The notes below the pieces were generated by a model. That model was not told the DNA's origin. It searched no databases and worked only from the letters and a program-made list of their open reading frames with translations. A DNA stretch of 44,839 bases, taken from Akkermansia muciniphila (GTDB lineage: Bacteria > Verrucomicrobiota > Verrucomicrobiia > Verrucomicrobiales > Verrucomicrobiaceae). Shown piece by piece: positions 23,636-32,711 of the stretch (position 1 is its first letter; every line of letters begins with the position of its first letter). The position numbers and the translations under genes were made by a program. The stretch is taken from the NCBI GenBank assembly GCA_945863205.1, contig CAMAZK010000010.1:1-44839 (forward strand), written 5' to 3'.

Positions 23636-26395
23636 ATGAAATACGGCCCATCTTCCTTGATCGCTCTCGCGCTGCTGGCGTCTCTCGCGAATCTTTCCGC
23701 CCGCACATTTCACAATGCCAAAGGCCAGGCCATCGATGCCGAGGTGGTCAAGGTGGAAGGCGCGAGCGTGGTCATCAAACGCAGCGACGGGCAGAGCTTC
23801 ACCGTCCCCGTCTCCACGCTCAGCGCGGATGACCAGGCATTCCTCAAGGACTGGAAGCCGTCCTCGCCATCAGTCCCACCAGCGCCCGCGACAGCCTCAT
23901 CCTTAGCTTCCGTCAAGGCGATTGCCGCGTTTGCCGGGAAGCACTGTATCGAGTGCCATGACAAGGACGAGCAGAAGGGCGGGTTCGACATGGAGGATCT
24001 TTTGAAGAGCCCCACCGTCGAAAAGAACCCCGCCGCGTGGCACAGCGTGCTGGAGCGGATTGTCTCCCGCGACATGCCGCCCAAGAAACGCAAGGAACGG
24101 CCGACCGAGGTGGAGTATCAGCAGAGCGAGAACTGGCTGCGTTCCCAGATCGAGGCGCATGAGGCTTTCGCAGCCACCCAGCAGCCCCGACCGATGCGCC
24201 GGCTCAACAGCGAGGAATACAATCTCAGCATCCAGGAGGTGTTCGGAATCCCGGGAATCAAGCCGGCGACAGACTTTCCACCGGACGATGCGTTCGAAGG
24301 CTTCACGAATATCGGTGAGGCGCTCAATCTCTCCACGGTGCTGGTGGAGCAATACCTCGCGGCGGGACGAAAGGTGGCCGATTTAGCGGTCGTGGAGGGA
24401 CAGCAACCGGCATCGAAAACACGGGTTTACACGCATCCCTCGACCGAGCGGGGCAAGACCAAGCCAGCCAACTATGCGGGCGATCTCAGAGGGCACGATC
24501 CCGGTGGTGCGGTCAGCAAGGAGGGGCGCCTCCTTGGTGATCACTTGTTCGTCGAAGCTGGCAATACGCCCGCAGGGACCTACACGGTGCGTCTGCATGC
24601 GACGCCGAAGAACCTCGCGGGCCGCCCCACTTACACCCCGAACTTCCAATACCTCGTGAACGACGTGCGGGCGCATCAAGGTGACGTCCCGATCCGCGAG
24701 GGCGTGCCGATGAAGCAGGAGTTCCAAGTCACGGAACTGAGCGGCCGACTGAAGGTTGATATCCGCTGGGTAAACGGCTTTCCCGACAATAACAACTTGC
24801 GCGCTGAAGGTTTGCGTCTGCCGGAATGGACGGACAAAGAAGCGCACAACCGAAAAGAGGTCTGGAACTATCTCCGCTATGTATGGGAGCCGCAGGTCAA
24901 AGCAGACCCCGCCACGCCGTATCCGTTTCCCTACTTCGAAGATTACTATCTCGAAATAGAAGGCCCGCTCTTTCCCGAGGGCTGGCCGTTGTCGCGATTC
25001 CACCGCGAAAATGCCGAGGCCATCGCAGCAAAGGACGCCAGACGGGTCGCGCAATGGCTCCTGCCCAAGCTTTACCGCCGGCCTGTAACGGCTGATGAAG
25101 TCGCTGATTTCGCCACCTTTGTGGAGCAGTCGGAATCAAGTCTCGCCGACGCCAAACCACAGCCGCTGCCCGTGGAGCGCCGCTTTCCGGAGGCCTTACG
25201 TCTTGGGATCCAGCAGTCGCTCATTTCGCCGCATTTCCTCTTCATCGTGGAACCAGGCCCCATGGGCCGCCCGCTCACCGATCCCGAACTCGCCACGCGT
25301 CTGGCCTATTTCCTTTGGAGCGCGCCCCCGGATGAGGAACTCGCGAAGCTTGCTGCGGATGGCAAGCTCCGCCCTGCTCTCGGTGCGCAAACCAAACGGA
25401 TGATCGCCGACCCGCGCAGTGCGGTATTTGTGGACCGCTTCATTCGTGAATGGCTCGGGCTCGCGAAACTTTCCACGATCATGCCCGAGATGTCGCTCTT
25501 CAAGCGCTTCGATAATCAGGCGATGCTCGCACAGTCCATGGCCGCAGAGCCACGCGCCATGCTTGGTCATCTGCTCCGGGAAAACGCATCGCTCTACGAT
25601 CTGCTCGATGCGAACTACACCTTTCTCAATGATCGCCTCGCCGACTTTTACCACCTGCCTTCGCTGTGGTCGATGGCCCCCATGAAGCGCGAAGGTTTTG
25701 CTCCTGTCTCCGGTGGCGACATGCAAAAAGTGACGCTTCCCGACAAGCGCCGCGGCGGCCTCGTGACGATGGCGGGAGTGCTCGCGCTGACGAGCGAGAA
25801 CACGCGAACCTCAGCTGTGCGACGCGGTATTTGGATCCTGGAGAAAATCTTTAACCGCACGCCGCCGCCGCCACCACCGAACGTCAATGGCACCCTGCCC
25901 CCGACGAGCGAAGGCAACACAGCGGCCGAGAAGATCAAGCTCCACCGCAATGCTCCCAACTGCGCAGGATGCCATGAGCGCATCGACCCGCTCGGCGTCG
26001 CACTGGAGAACTTCGACACCATCGGCGAATGGCGCGACACGGAGCCGCCATGGATCGATCCCGCCAATCCCAATTCCACGCTCGAAGCCGTCCGCGCGAA
26101 GCTGAAACTCGGCAAATATGATCCGCTGCCGACTTACCCCATTGACGTGTCCTTCAGCATGGGCGGCGTCGAAGGACAAGGGGTGGAAGCGCTCAAGCAA
26201 TTCCTCGTCGCCAACAAGGATCGCTTCGCACGCGGCTTCATCGAAAAACTCGCCACTTACGCGACGGGTCGCAAGCTGCTGCTCACCGACGATGCGGAGA
26301 TCAAGAAACTCCAGAACGCCGCAATGAAGGATGACTTCCGTTTTCAAACCCTGCTGCTTGCACTCGTGCAGAGCCGCATTTTCCAAACCCACTGA
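23636..26395 (+). CDS. DUF1592-family planctomycete-type cytochrome-like protein
   Basis: A 919-aa exported protein from ATG 23636 (signal peptide MKYGPSSLIALALLASLANLSA). Order: SHD1-like domain (about 22-80, ARTFHNAKGQAIDAEVVKVE); a c-type heme motif CIECHDK (CxxCH, near residue 102); DUF1587 (RRLNSEEYNLSIQEVFGI); DUF1595/DUF1592 (WLLPKLYRRPVTADEVADFA; QSLISPHFLFIVEPG; RLAYFLWSAPPDEEL); DUF1588 with a second CxxCH (PNCAGCHERIDPLG); DUF1585 (GRKLLLTDDAEIKKL). These proteins are expanded in Planctomycetes and Verrucomicrobia and sit in the periplasm; function is unproven, and polysaccharide breakdown or electron transfer has been suggested. A start at 23525 would overlap the previous stop but would add a non-signal extension. 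It is co-directional with DUF1552 6 bp downstream. Confidence 0.9.
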   Translation: MKYGPSSLIALALLASLANLSARTFHNAKGQAIDAEVVKVEGASVVIKRSDGQSFTVPVSTLSADDQAFLKDWKPSSPSVPPAPATASSLASVKAIAAFAGKHCIECHDKDEQKGGFDMEDLLKSPTVEKNPAAWHSVLERIVSRDMPPKKRKERPTEVEYQQSENWLRSQIEAHEAFAATQQPRPMRRLNSEEYNLSIQEVFGIPGIKPATDFPPDDAFEGFTNIGEALNLSTVLVEQYLAAGRKVADLAVVEGQQPASKTRVYTHPSTERGKTKPANYAGDLRGHDPGGAVSKEGRLLGDHLFVEAGNTPAGTYTVRLHATPKNLAGRPTYTPNFQYLVNDVRAHQGDVPIREGVPMKQEFQVTELSGRLKVDIRWVNGFPDNNNLRAEGLRLPEWTDKEAHNRKEVWNYLRYVWEPQVKADPATPYPFPYFEDYYLEIEGPLFPEGWPLSRFHRENAEAIAAKDARRVAQWLLPKLYRRPVTADEVADFATFVEQSESSLADAKPQPLPVERRFPEALRLGIQQSLISPHFLFIVEPGPMGRPLTDPELATRLAYFLWSAPPDEELAKLAADGKLRPALGAQTKRMIADPRSAVFVDRFIREWLGLAKLSTIMPEMSLFKRFDNQAMLAQSMAAEPRAMLGHLLRENASLYDLLDANYTFLNDRLADFYHLPSLWSMAPMKREGFAPVSGGDMQKVTLPDKRRGGLVTMAGVLALTSENTRTSAVRRGIWILEKIFNRTPPPPPPNVNGTLPPTSEGNTAAEKIKLHRNAPNCAGCHERIDPLGVALENFDTIGEWRDTEPPWIDPANPNSTLEAVRAKLKLGKYDPLPTYPIDVSFSMGGVEGQGVEALKQFLVANKDRFARGFIEKLATYATGRKLLLTDDAEIKKLQNAAMKDDFRFQTLLLALVQSRIFQTH

Positions 26396-26401
26396 CTCGC
26401 T

Positions 26402-27790
26402 ATGAAATCACCCATCACCCGCCGTCACGCCCTGCGCAGCATCGGCTCGCTCATCTCACTGCCATTTCTGGAATCAATGCTGCCCTCGGGCCTACGGGCT
26501 GCCGCATCCGTCAAGCCACCCGTGCGCCTCGTCTGGCTTTATGCGGGCAGCGGCATGTTCATGCCCGCTTATAAGCCTGCCGCCACCGGGCGCGCGTGGG
26601 ACAACTCCAAAGAAATCGCCGCCAGTGCCGCGATCACTTCTCCATTGGCTGAGGGAATCAAACCGCTCTCCACACTCGATCCGCTGCTGCCCTTCAAGGA
26701 CGATGTTAGCATCCTCAGCGGATTGCTCCACGCAGGTGCCTTCACACGGGGCACGGTGGTGAGACATGGGCAGGATCCGATGTGTCATCTCACCGCTGTC
26801 GATCTGTTCCGCATCCCCGGCGTTGCCAGCCGCAACGGCGTCTCCATCGATCAAGTCGCAGCGCGCCACCTCGGTCAGCACACACGCATTCCTTCGCTGG
26901 CCCTGTCGCATGATCGCAACATGACGATCAACTACACTGACACCGGATCGCCCATCCCCGCAGACTGGAATCCTACCGAGGTCTTTAACCGCCTTTTCAC
27001 CGGCCCCAGCGCCGCAGACAAGGCGAGCGCGGAGACACGTTTCCTCCAAAAGAAAAGCGTCCTCGACAGCGTGCTAGCGCAGACCGCGAAACTAAAATCC
27101 AGCGTCGGTGCCGGTGACCGAGAGCGGCTCGACGAATACCTCACGCGACTCCGCGAGATCGAAGTCCGCGCTGAGCAATCGCGTAAATGGGATGCCGTGG
27201 AACTGCCACCCATCCCCGCGGGTGCCCAGCTACCGAAGGAAATCTCCGGTGCCGGCCAGAGCCTGAGCCTCGGCAACACACAAGCCGCAGCAGGAAACTT
27301 CGGCCCGAGGATCCGACTCATCCTGGACATGCTTGTGCTCGCCTTGCAGACGGACCAGACCCGGGTCGCCACGGCGATTCTCGGACACATGGGCGACGTT
27401 TACAAAGAAGAGAAACTCAACGACTCCTACCACGCCTACACACACAAAATCAGTGAAGCGGGCGGGCAGCTCGGCATGGCAAAGCTGGACCAGTTCCGCA
27501 TTGGCCACGTTGCTTACCTTTTGGAAAAGATGAAAGCCATCAAGGAAGTGGACGGCTCAACCCTGCTCGATAACTCGGTCGTCCACTTCGGCGGCGGCAT
27601 GGGCACCTGGCACGAATCCACCGACCTCGCCAACCTCATCGCCGGCCACGGCGGCGGACGTCTCAAACTCGGCGAGCACGTCCAGTTTAAACAAGAACCG
27701 CTGGCCAATCTCTATGTGATGATGCTCCAAGCCGCCGGCGTGCCTGTGAAGACATTCGTGGACAGCAAAGGCCCGCTGGGGATTGCGTGA
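26402..27790 (+). CDS. DUF1552-family exported protein
   Basis: A 462-aa protein with a Tat-like leader (SPITRRHALRSIGSLISLPF) and the DUF1552 pattern: PVRLVWLYAGSGMFMPAYKP, LPFKDDVSILSGLLHAG, GVSIDQVAARHLGQ, VHFGGGMGTWHESTDL. DUF1552 proteins regularly follow DUF1592-type proteins, as here (6 bp apart), and are thought to act together in the periplasm. No activity is established. The TGA at 27788 is in frame with the truncated LysR copy that follows, so one frame runs on with a single stop between them. Confidence 0.9.
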   Translation: MKSPITRRHALRSIGSLISLPFLESMLPSGLRAAASVKPPVRLVWLYAGSGMFMPAYKPAATGRAWDNSKEIAASAAITSPLAEGIKPLSTLDPLLPFKDDVSILSGLLHAGAFTRGTVVRHGQDPMCHLTAVDLFRIPGVASRNGVSIDQVAARHLGQHTRIPSLALSHDRNMTINYTDTGSPIPADWNPTEVFNRLFTGPSAADKASAETRFLQKKSVLDSVLAQTAKLKSSVGAGDRERLDEYLTRLREIEVRAEQSRKWDAVELPPIPAGAQLPKEISGAGQSLSLGNTQAAAGNFGPRIRLILDMLVLALQTDQTRVATAILGHMGDVYKEEKLNDSYHAYTHKISEAGGQLGMAKLDQFRIGHVAYLLEKMKAIKEVDGSTLLDNSVVHFGGGMGTWHESTDLANLIAGHGGGRLKLGEHVQFKQEPLANLYVMMLQAAGVPVKTFVDSKGPLGIA

Positions 27791-27853
27791 TGTCGTGAGA
27801 CGTTCATTCGCGGTGCGGGCATTGGAGCCTACGGCGCTGAAGATTCACATGCT

Positions 27854-28504
27854 CGCCGCATCACCGTGGCCACCAAGGCGAGCCTCTTATTGCACGAACT
27901 TCAAAAGCCGCTCGAGATCTACCGCAAACGCTTTCCCGAGGTGGAGTTGTCCTTCATCGACCGTCCGTCCGTGATGGCGCGGAAATACCTCGAAGATGGT
28001 GAGGCCGATGTCGCCATCATCGGCCAGATCGATGCGCCGAAACAGCCGCGCATCGAAGTCACGCCCGTGACCGCTTATCCCTTCGTGCTCGTGTGTCCGG
28101 TCGGGCATCCATTGCTCGAAGCGAAGCCCCTGAAGCTCACCGGCCTCATCAAGCAGCCACTTGTTTTGCCCGGCAAAGGCGCCAATTCACGCCGCCACAT
28201 TCAAGATGTGTTTGAAGCGGCCGCGTTGTGGCAAAAGGCCAACATCGCTCTCACCGCGAGCACCTTCGATATCGTCGTAGGCTACGTGCGCATGGGCTTC
28301 GGCATCAGCATCACCTCCGTGAGCCCGATGATTCTCAAAGAAGCCGCCCAAGGCCACAGCAGCTATCGCGGTGTCGCCTTCCGCGATCTTTCGAAGCTCT
28401 TCGGCCGCGAGGAGGTCGTGGTGCTCCATCGCAAAGCCAAAGTCGAGCTTCCACACCATGTGGCGTTTCGCGAGATCGTGGCGGGCGCGCTGCGCAATGA
28501 CTGA
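27854..28504 (+). pseudogene. 5'-truncated LysR copy (effector domain only)
   Basis: Homology to the LysR gene at 730-1680 begins at CGCCGCATCA (27854), precisely at the start of the effector-binding domain, and continues to the end with no frameshift. It encodes about 212 codons from GTG 27866 (ATKASLLLHELQKPLEIYRK to AGALRND). The DNA-binding wHTH is absent, and the sequence upstream (27791-27853) is unrelated to LysR, so it cannot act as a normal regulator. About 20 amino-acid differences from the full copy, mostly conservative, suggest recent decay, or retention as a ligand-binding or dominant-negative protein. It is convergent with the MBL-fold gene, 9 bp away. Confidence 0.8.
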
Positions 28505-28513
28505 TACGCAAGG

Positions 28514-30403
28514 TCACTCCCGTGCCTGAATGATAAAGTCGAAGAGCTGACCGTACTGCTTTCCGTCGAGTGTGATGTCCATCGGCACCATTTGCACACC
28601 CGCAGGCACTTGGGCGGGGTCGGCGGAGAGTTTGATCTTGAAACTCTGGCGCGATTTTGAAGCGACAGTGCCCACGAGTTCGGCGGGTTCGGCTTTCACG
28701 CCGGGAGGGAGCTGAAGGACGACGCGATGCTGCTGCAAGGTGTCGCGGAAGTTGCGCACGGTGATGCTGACTTCGGCAGGCTGCGCGACATCGACGCGAT
28801 ACGGATAAGCGCTGACCCAGTAGGGATCGAAGAGGTACTCATAGTTCGCGTCGGGCAGAAGGTCCTTGTATTTGCGGATCGCCCGCAGCGCCCAGTCGTG
28901 ATAGCGCTCGATGAAGGCGGCGGGCTCGGTCATGAGCACGCCGTGCGCGCCCATGATGATGTCGGGCTGAAGCTTTTGCAGATACTTCGCGGCGACGAGG
29001 TAGCCTTCGTCGATGATGGCGCTGTTGCGCGCGTTCACGCACTCGTGGCCGTTCTGCGCTGCATCGGACGGATCGCCGAAGAGGTTGTCGCCGGTGAAGA
29101 CGACCTTCTTGCCGTCGAGTTCGAGCCACAGCGCGTTGCCAAACTCCGTCTGGCCGGGCATCCAGTCGATGTGCAGCTTGTAGCCTTCCCATTCGATCAC
29201 GTCTCCTGCTTTGAGGATGCGGTCGATCTTGGCGTTCTCGAATCCGGCGTTGTAGGCGCCGATCATGGCCGGGTAGTCGTAGTAGCGCGGGTTCTCGCAC
29301 TTGTCGGCGATGCTGTCCATGGTCCAGAACTTCACGCCGTGGTCCTTCAGTGCCGGAAAGAGCGTGAAGTGATCGCCATGCGAGTGAGAGATCCAGCAAG
29401 CGTCGATCTGCTTGAGGCCGAGGTGCTCCTTCATGTCGCTGATGATGCGTTCCAGCACGAGCTTCGGGAAAAGGCCGCAGTCCAGCAGCAGCGCGTGGCC
29501 GCTGTCGGCGATGAGGATGGCGAAATTCTTCCCCGCCATCTCCGGGCCGAACATGTAGAGATGCGGCGTCACCTGCACGATGTAATGCGCCTTCGTCGGT
29601 TTCGTGGCCGGATGCGGACCACGCTTGGAGAGGTCGTTCACGGGGTAGCCGCGGACGTAGTCCGGCCGGAAATCGACGAGCTTCTTCTCGTAAGCCGCAA
29701 ACTGCTTCGTCGCCTCAGGAATGACCGGCCCCTGCGATGGGAAGGCCGTTTCGATGCCCAATTTGGCGAGTTTTTGCACGGAGGCGGTGAGCGCGTCGAG
29801 TCCTTTGGCGAAGCCGTAATCCCACTCGGTGTCGAACCAGTTGGTCATCTTCGAGCCATCGTGCATCACGCCGCCGAGGAACACCTTGTCGCCCAAAAGA
29901 TAGCTCATCCCGCCCGGCGAATGTCCTGGAGTCGCGAGGCATTGAATCTGCCTTCCGTGCCAGTCAAACACGTCATCTGCCGCTAGCCAACGATCCACCT
30001 TCATCGGCTGCGAAGGTGGGCGAACGTAGCTGGAGCCATGCACCGAGTATTTGTCGCCGAGTCGCGGATGCCACTTCCGAAACTGCGCGGGCTTCTCCAG
30101 CAGTTCCCGCTCCTCATTCGGCGCGGCGATCTGCGTGATCGCGCGGTCCAGTCGCGACGCGCCTTGCAGCAGTTCGCGATGATGCCCGGTGAGCAGCAGC
30201 CATTCGACCTTCTTCACACCAATCTCGCTCAGGTGATCCAGAACACTGCCATCACCAATGTCGATCATCAGCGCCGCATCGCCGTCACGAAGGACGTAGC
30301 AGTTGCAGGTGCTGCGCCAGACGAAAAGATCGGGTCCGGCTTGCTCAAAGGCCGCATGCACGGTCGCATGCAGCAGTGAGAGAGCGATGAGAGCGCGTTT
30401 CAT
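28514..30403 (-). CDS. exported protein with two metallo-beta-lactamase-fold domains
   Basis: A 629-aa protein; signal peptide MKRALIALSLLHATVHA. Half 1 (about 20-245): LLLTGHHRELLQGA stands where HxHxDH is expected, while CLATPGHSPGGMSYLLGD keeps the third metal motif. Half 2 (about 270-510): ISHSHGDHFTLF is a complete HxHxDH, VVFTGDNLFGD keeps the Asp and IIMGAHGVLM keeps the last His, but the third motif reads MPGQTEFGNALW without His. A beta-sandwich-like tail follows (about 530-629). Members hydrolyse diverse substrates; this one is unassigned. An earlier ATG at 30424 overlaps the SASA stop as ATGA, but it would put acidic MIESNTL before the signal peptide. Confidence 0.85.
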   Translation of the reverse strand: MKRALIALSLLHATVHAAFEQAGPDLFVWRSTCNCYVLRDGDAALMIDIGDGSVLDHLSEIGVKKVEWLLLTGHHRELLQGASRLDRAITQIAAPNEERELLEKPAQFRKWHPRLGDKYSVHGSSYVRPPSQPMKVDRWLAADDVFDWHGRQIQCLATPGHSPGGMSYLLGDKVFLGGVMHDGSKMTNWFDTEWDYGFAKGLDALTASVQKLAKLGIETAFPSQGPVIPEATKQFAAYEKKLVDFRPDYVRGYPVNDLSKRGPHPATKPTKAHYIVQVTPHLYMFGPEMAGKNFAILIADSGHALLLDCGLFPKLVLERIISDMKEHLGLKQIDACWISHSHGDHFTLFPALKDHGVKFWTMDSIADKCENPRYYDYPAMIGAYNAGFENAKIDRILKAGDVIEWEGYKLHIDWMPGQTEFGNALWLELDGKKVVFTGDNLFGDPSDAAQNGHECVNARNSAIIDEGYLVAAKYLQKLQPDIIMGAHGVLMTEPAAFIERYHDWALRAIRKYKDLLPDANYEYLFDPYWVSAYPYRVDVAQPAEVSITVRNFRDTLQQHRVVLQLPPGVKAEPAELVGTVASKSRQSFKIKLSADPAQVPAGVQMVPMDITLDGKQYGQLFDFIIQARE

Positions 30404-30420
30404 GAGCGTGTTGGATTCGA

Positions 30421-31173
30421 TCATTCCGGCCTGCCGTTCTCTGCGGGCTTGCGGCCTTCGATCAGCAACTTCGCCTGACGCACATAGCGCTCGCCGAGGA
30501 GTTTGTAGCCGGGCTTGGTGTAATGGAGGTCGTTGGTCATCACGCCTTTGACCTCTTTGTTGTTCAGATCATCGCAATCGACCCATGCGCCGTGCGGATC
30601 GGTCTTCGCCACTTCCACCTGGGCTTCGCGCACGACCTTCCACGCGGGTGGATTGATGCGGTCGTGGTCGCTGATGCGGCCGATGACGACGTTCATGTCA
30701 GGCCGCTTCAGATCGCGGCGCAGGTTGGCGATGAGCTGCTTCAAGGCGTCGGCGTAGGGGGCATGGAGGCCGGTTTTGGAGTCGTTCTCGCCCTGCATCC
30801 AGCAGAAGGTGACCGAGGCGGGATTCGGGTGCTGCTTCAGCAGTTGCGCGAACTGCTCCAGGACTCGCGGGTAGAAGATCGTCCCCTTGCTCTTGTCCTT
30901 CTCGCGGGCCTTGGCGACATCCACGCCGTGTTTCGTCGCGATGTCATCCCACTCGTCCACCCAGTAACGAATGGGCATGCCGCCGACGGCGACCTTGATG
31001 TAAGCGACATCGGCATCCGGAAAGAGCTTCTTCGCCTCCGGTTCGAAACCGAGCTTTGGATCCATGCCCGCCATGTTTGACTGGCCGGTGAGGATGAAGA
31101 GATGCGCCGGCTTTTCGGCGGCGAGGGTAAAACCGGGGAATAGAACGGCGAGTGCGAGGAAGAGTCGTTTCAT
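30421..31173 (-). CDS. SASA-domain carbohydrate esterase
   Basis: A 250-aa protein with signal peptide MKRLFLALAVLFPGFTLAA. LFILTGQSNMAGMDPK contains the GQSN block with the catalytic Ser. FCWMQGENDSKTG contains the QGExD block. NDLHYTKPGYKLLGERY contains the Asp-x-x... His region. This is the sialate O-acetylesterase-like (SASA) family, which removes acetyl groups from carbohydrates such as xylan or sialic acid; the substrate here is unknown. Its stop overlaps an ATG of the MBL-fold gene, suggesting co-transcription. Confidence 0.87.
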   Translation of the reverse strand: MKRLFLALAVLFPGFTLAAEKPAHLFILTGQSNMAGMDPKLGFEPEAKKLFPDADVAYIKVAVGGMPIRYWVDEWDDIATKHGVDVAKAREKDKSKGTIFYPRVLEQFAQLLKQHPNPASVTFCWMQGENDSKTGLHAPYADALKQLIANLRRDLKRPDMNVVIGRISDHDRINPPAWKVVREAQVEVAKTDPHGAWVDCDDLNNKEVKGVMTNDLHYTKPGYKLLGERYVRQAKLLIEGRKPAENGRPE

Positions 31174-31242
31174 GGCTGGAGATGCGTCGGGTTTCCAACG
31201 CAGGAGCAGGGCTCAACCTTCAGCGAAGCGCGAAGTGGGCCG

Positions 31243-32673
31243 TCACTTCTTTTCCCACATCGATTTCAAAGCCTCCACCGTGCGCTCGACGAGCAACTGG
31301 CCGCCGTCGGGGCCGATCTGGCTGCTCTGGATCACCGCACCGTAGCCGCCGTGCTTCATGGCGCGTTCGGAGGGCAGGTAGGTGCCGGGGCCGGCGAGCT
31401 GGATGACAAAGGTCTGGATGGCGGGGCTGCGGGCTTTCATCTGGATGCCGAAGTCGGTGTAGAGCTCGAATTCGTTGGTGCAGATGGCGATGTCGCCCAG
31501 GCGCAGCGCGTGCAGTTCCATGATATAAGGCGGCTGCGTGCCGGCCTGCTGTGCTTCAAAGCGGTCAACGACGCGCTGGTTCCAGCCGTGGTTCCACTTC
31601 TGCTTGGGATCGTCCTTGTATTTGGCCGACTCGGTCATGGCGGCGGCTTTTTCGAGAATGGTGACTTTGCGATACGGAAGGTCGATGTCCTGAACGTGAT
31701 GCCGGAAGGCCACATCGTCACGAATGTCGTGCTGTGCGCCTTCCAGCGCCTCCTCCCATGCATGGGTGATGCGGCGCGCCATTTCATCGAGACGTGAAAT
31801 GCCGCCGCGCAGCTTGCGCATGCGCTCGTCGGCATCGCGACCGTAGGCGAGGCGCGACGTCACGTCACCGCCCGCGCCGGTCCAGGCGAGGACGTGCAGT
31901 TCCTTGCCATGCTTCTCACGGAGACGCGCACGCACCGGATCCCAGAAGTCGGCGTGAATGGCGGAGTTGCCGCCGACTTCCTGCGAGGGGCAGGCCACGT
32001 TGATCACGGTGGCGACCAGTTTGTCCGCAGCATCCCAGAAGTAGAGCACCTCGAGATTGTGGTCTTCGTAGCTCTCGATGCCGCGGAAGTTCGGAGAGTC
32101 GGGCTTCCCATACATCACCGCCGTGCCGTCGGCGTAATACGGGCGGCGGTTTTGTGCAATCACTGCCTGCGCCTGCCCCCACGCCACTTTGCCGGGCCGC
32201 CGCTTCTCCCACGCCGTGACGATGCCGTCGGCCACCTGGGCCGTCATCCACTCCGCGTACTCGCCGGGCTGCATGATGCCGGTTTCCGGCAGGGCGTACT
32301 TGCCGTCGGTCGTCACCGGCGCGGTGTGGGTGTGCGTGGCGTTGAGGAAGATCTTTTTCAAATCGAAGCCGGGCAGGCGGTTGCCGATCTTCTCACGCAC
32401 CTTCGCCAGAATGCCCTGCCGGATCGCCACAAGATCGCAGGACACCATGATCGCCTGGTCGAGCGCAGCGTCCCCTTCCCGTGATTCGAGAGCGAGCACG
32501 GTGGCGAAGATGTGAGTGACGGGCTTCTTCGAGATGCGGATGCTGCGCTGGCCGTCGAGCGCGACCGGTTCGTCCGGTGTGATGTCGATCGTCGTCGCGC
32601 CGATGTGAAGCTGCGCGGCGTGGAGCGAGGTGCAGGCGGCAAGGAGGAGCGGAAGCAGGGGCCGGATGGTCAT
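31243..32673 (-). CDS. neutral/alkaline ceramidase-like exported protein
   Basis: A 476-aa protein with signal peptide MTIRPLLPLLLAACTSLHAA. The mature start LHIGATTIDITPDEPVALDG and the block IFLNATHTHTAPVTTDG match the N-terminal domain of neutral/alkaline non-lysosomal ceramidases (THTHS/T-type zinc ligand region). INVACPSQEVGGN and IHADFWDPVRARL fit the next conserved stretch. The family is common in Planctomycetes and Verrucomicrobia, often as a stand-alone N-terminal domain, and ceramidase activity is usually unproven. A TTG start at 32682 would add three residues; I prefer ATG 32673. Confidence 0.78.
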   Translation of the reverse strand: MTIRPLLPLLLAACTSLHAAQLHIGATTIDITPDEPVALDGQRSIRISKKPVTHIFATVLALESREGDAALDQAIMVSCDLVAIRQGILAKVREKIGNRLPGFDLKKIFLNATHTHTAPVTTDGKYALPETGIMQPGEYAEWMTAQVADGIVTAWEKRRPGKVAWGQAQAVIAQNRRPYYADGTAVMYGKPDSPNFRGIESYEDHNLEVLYFWDAADKLVATVINVACPSQEVGGNSAIHADFWDPVRARLREKHGKELHVLAWTGAGGDVTSRLAYGRDADERMRKLRGGISRLDEMARRITHAWEEALEGAQHDIRDDVAFRHHVQDIDLPYRKVTILEKAAAMTESAKYKDDPKQKWNHGWNQRVVDRFEAQQAGTQPPYIMELHALRLGDIAICTNEFELYTDFGIQMKARSPAIQTFVIQLAGPGTYLPSERAMKHGGYGAVIQSSQIGPDGGQLLVERTVEALKSMWEKK

Positions 32674-32711
32674 GGCATTCAAACGCCCGTCAGCCGCTGT
32701 TTCTGCTTCAT

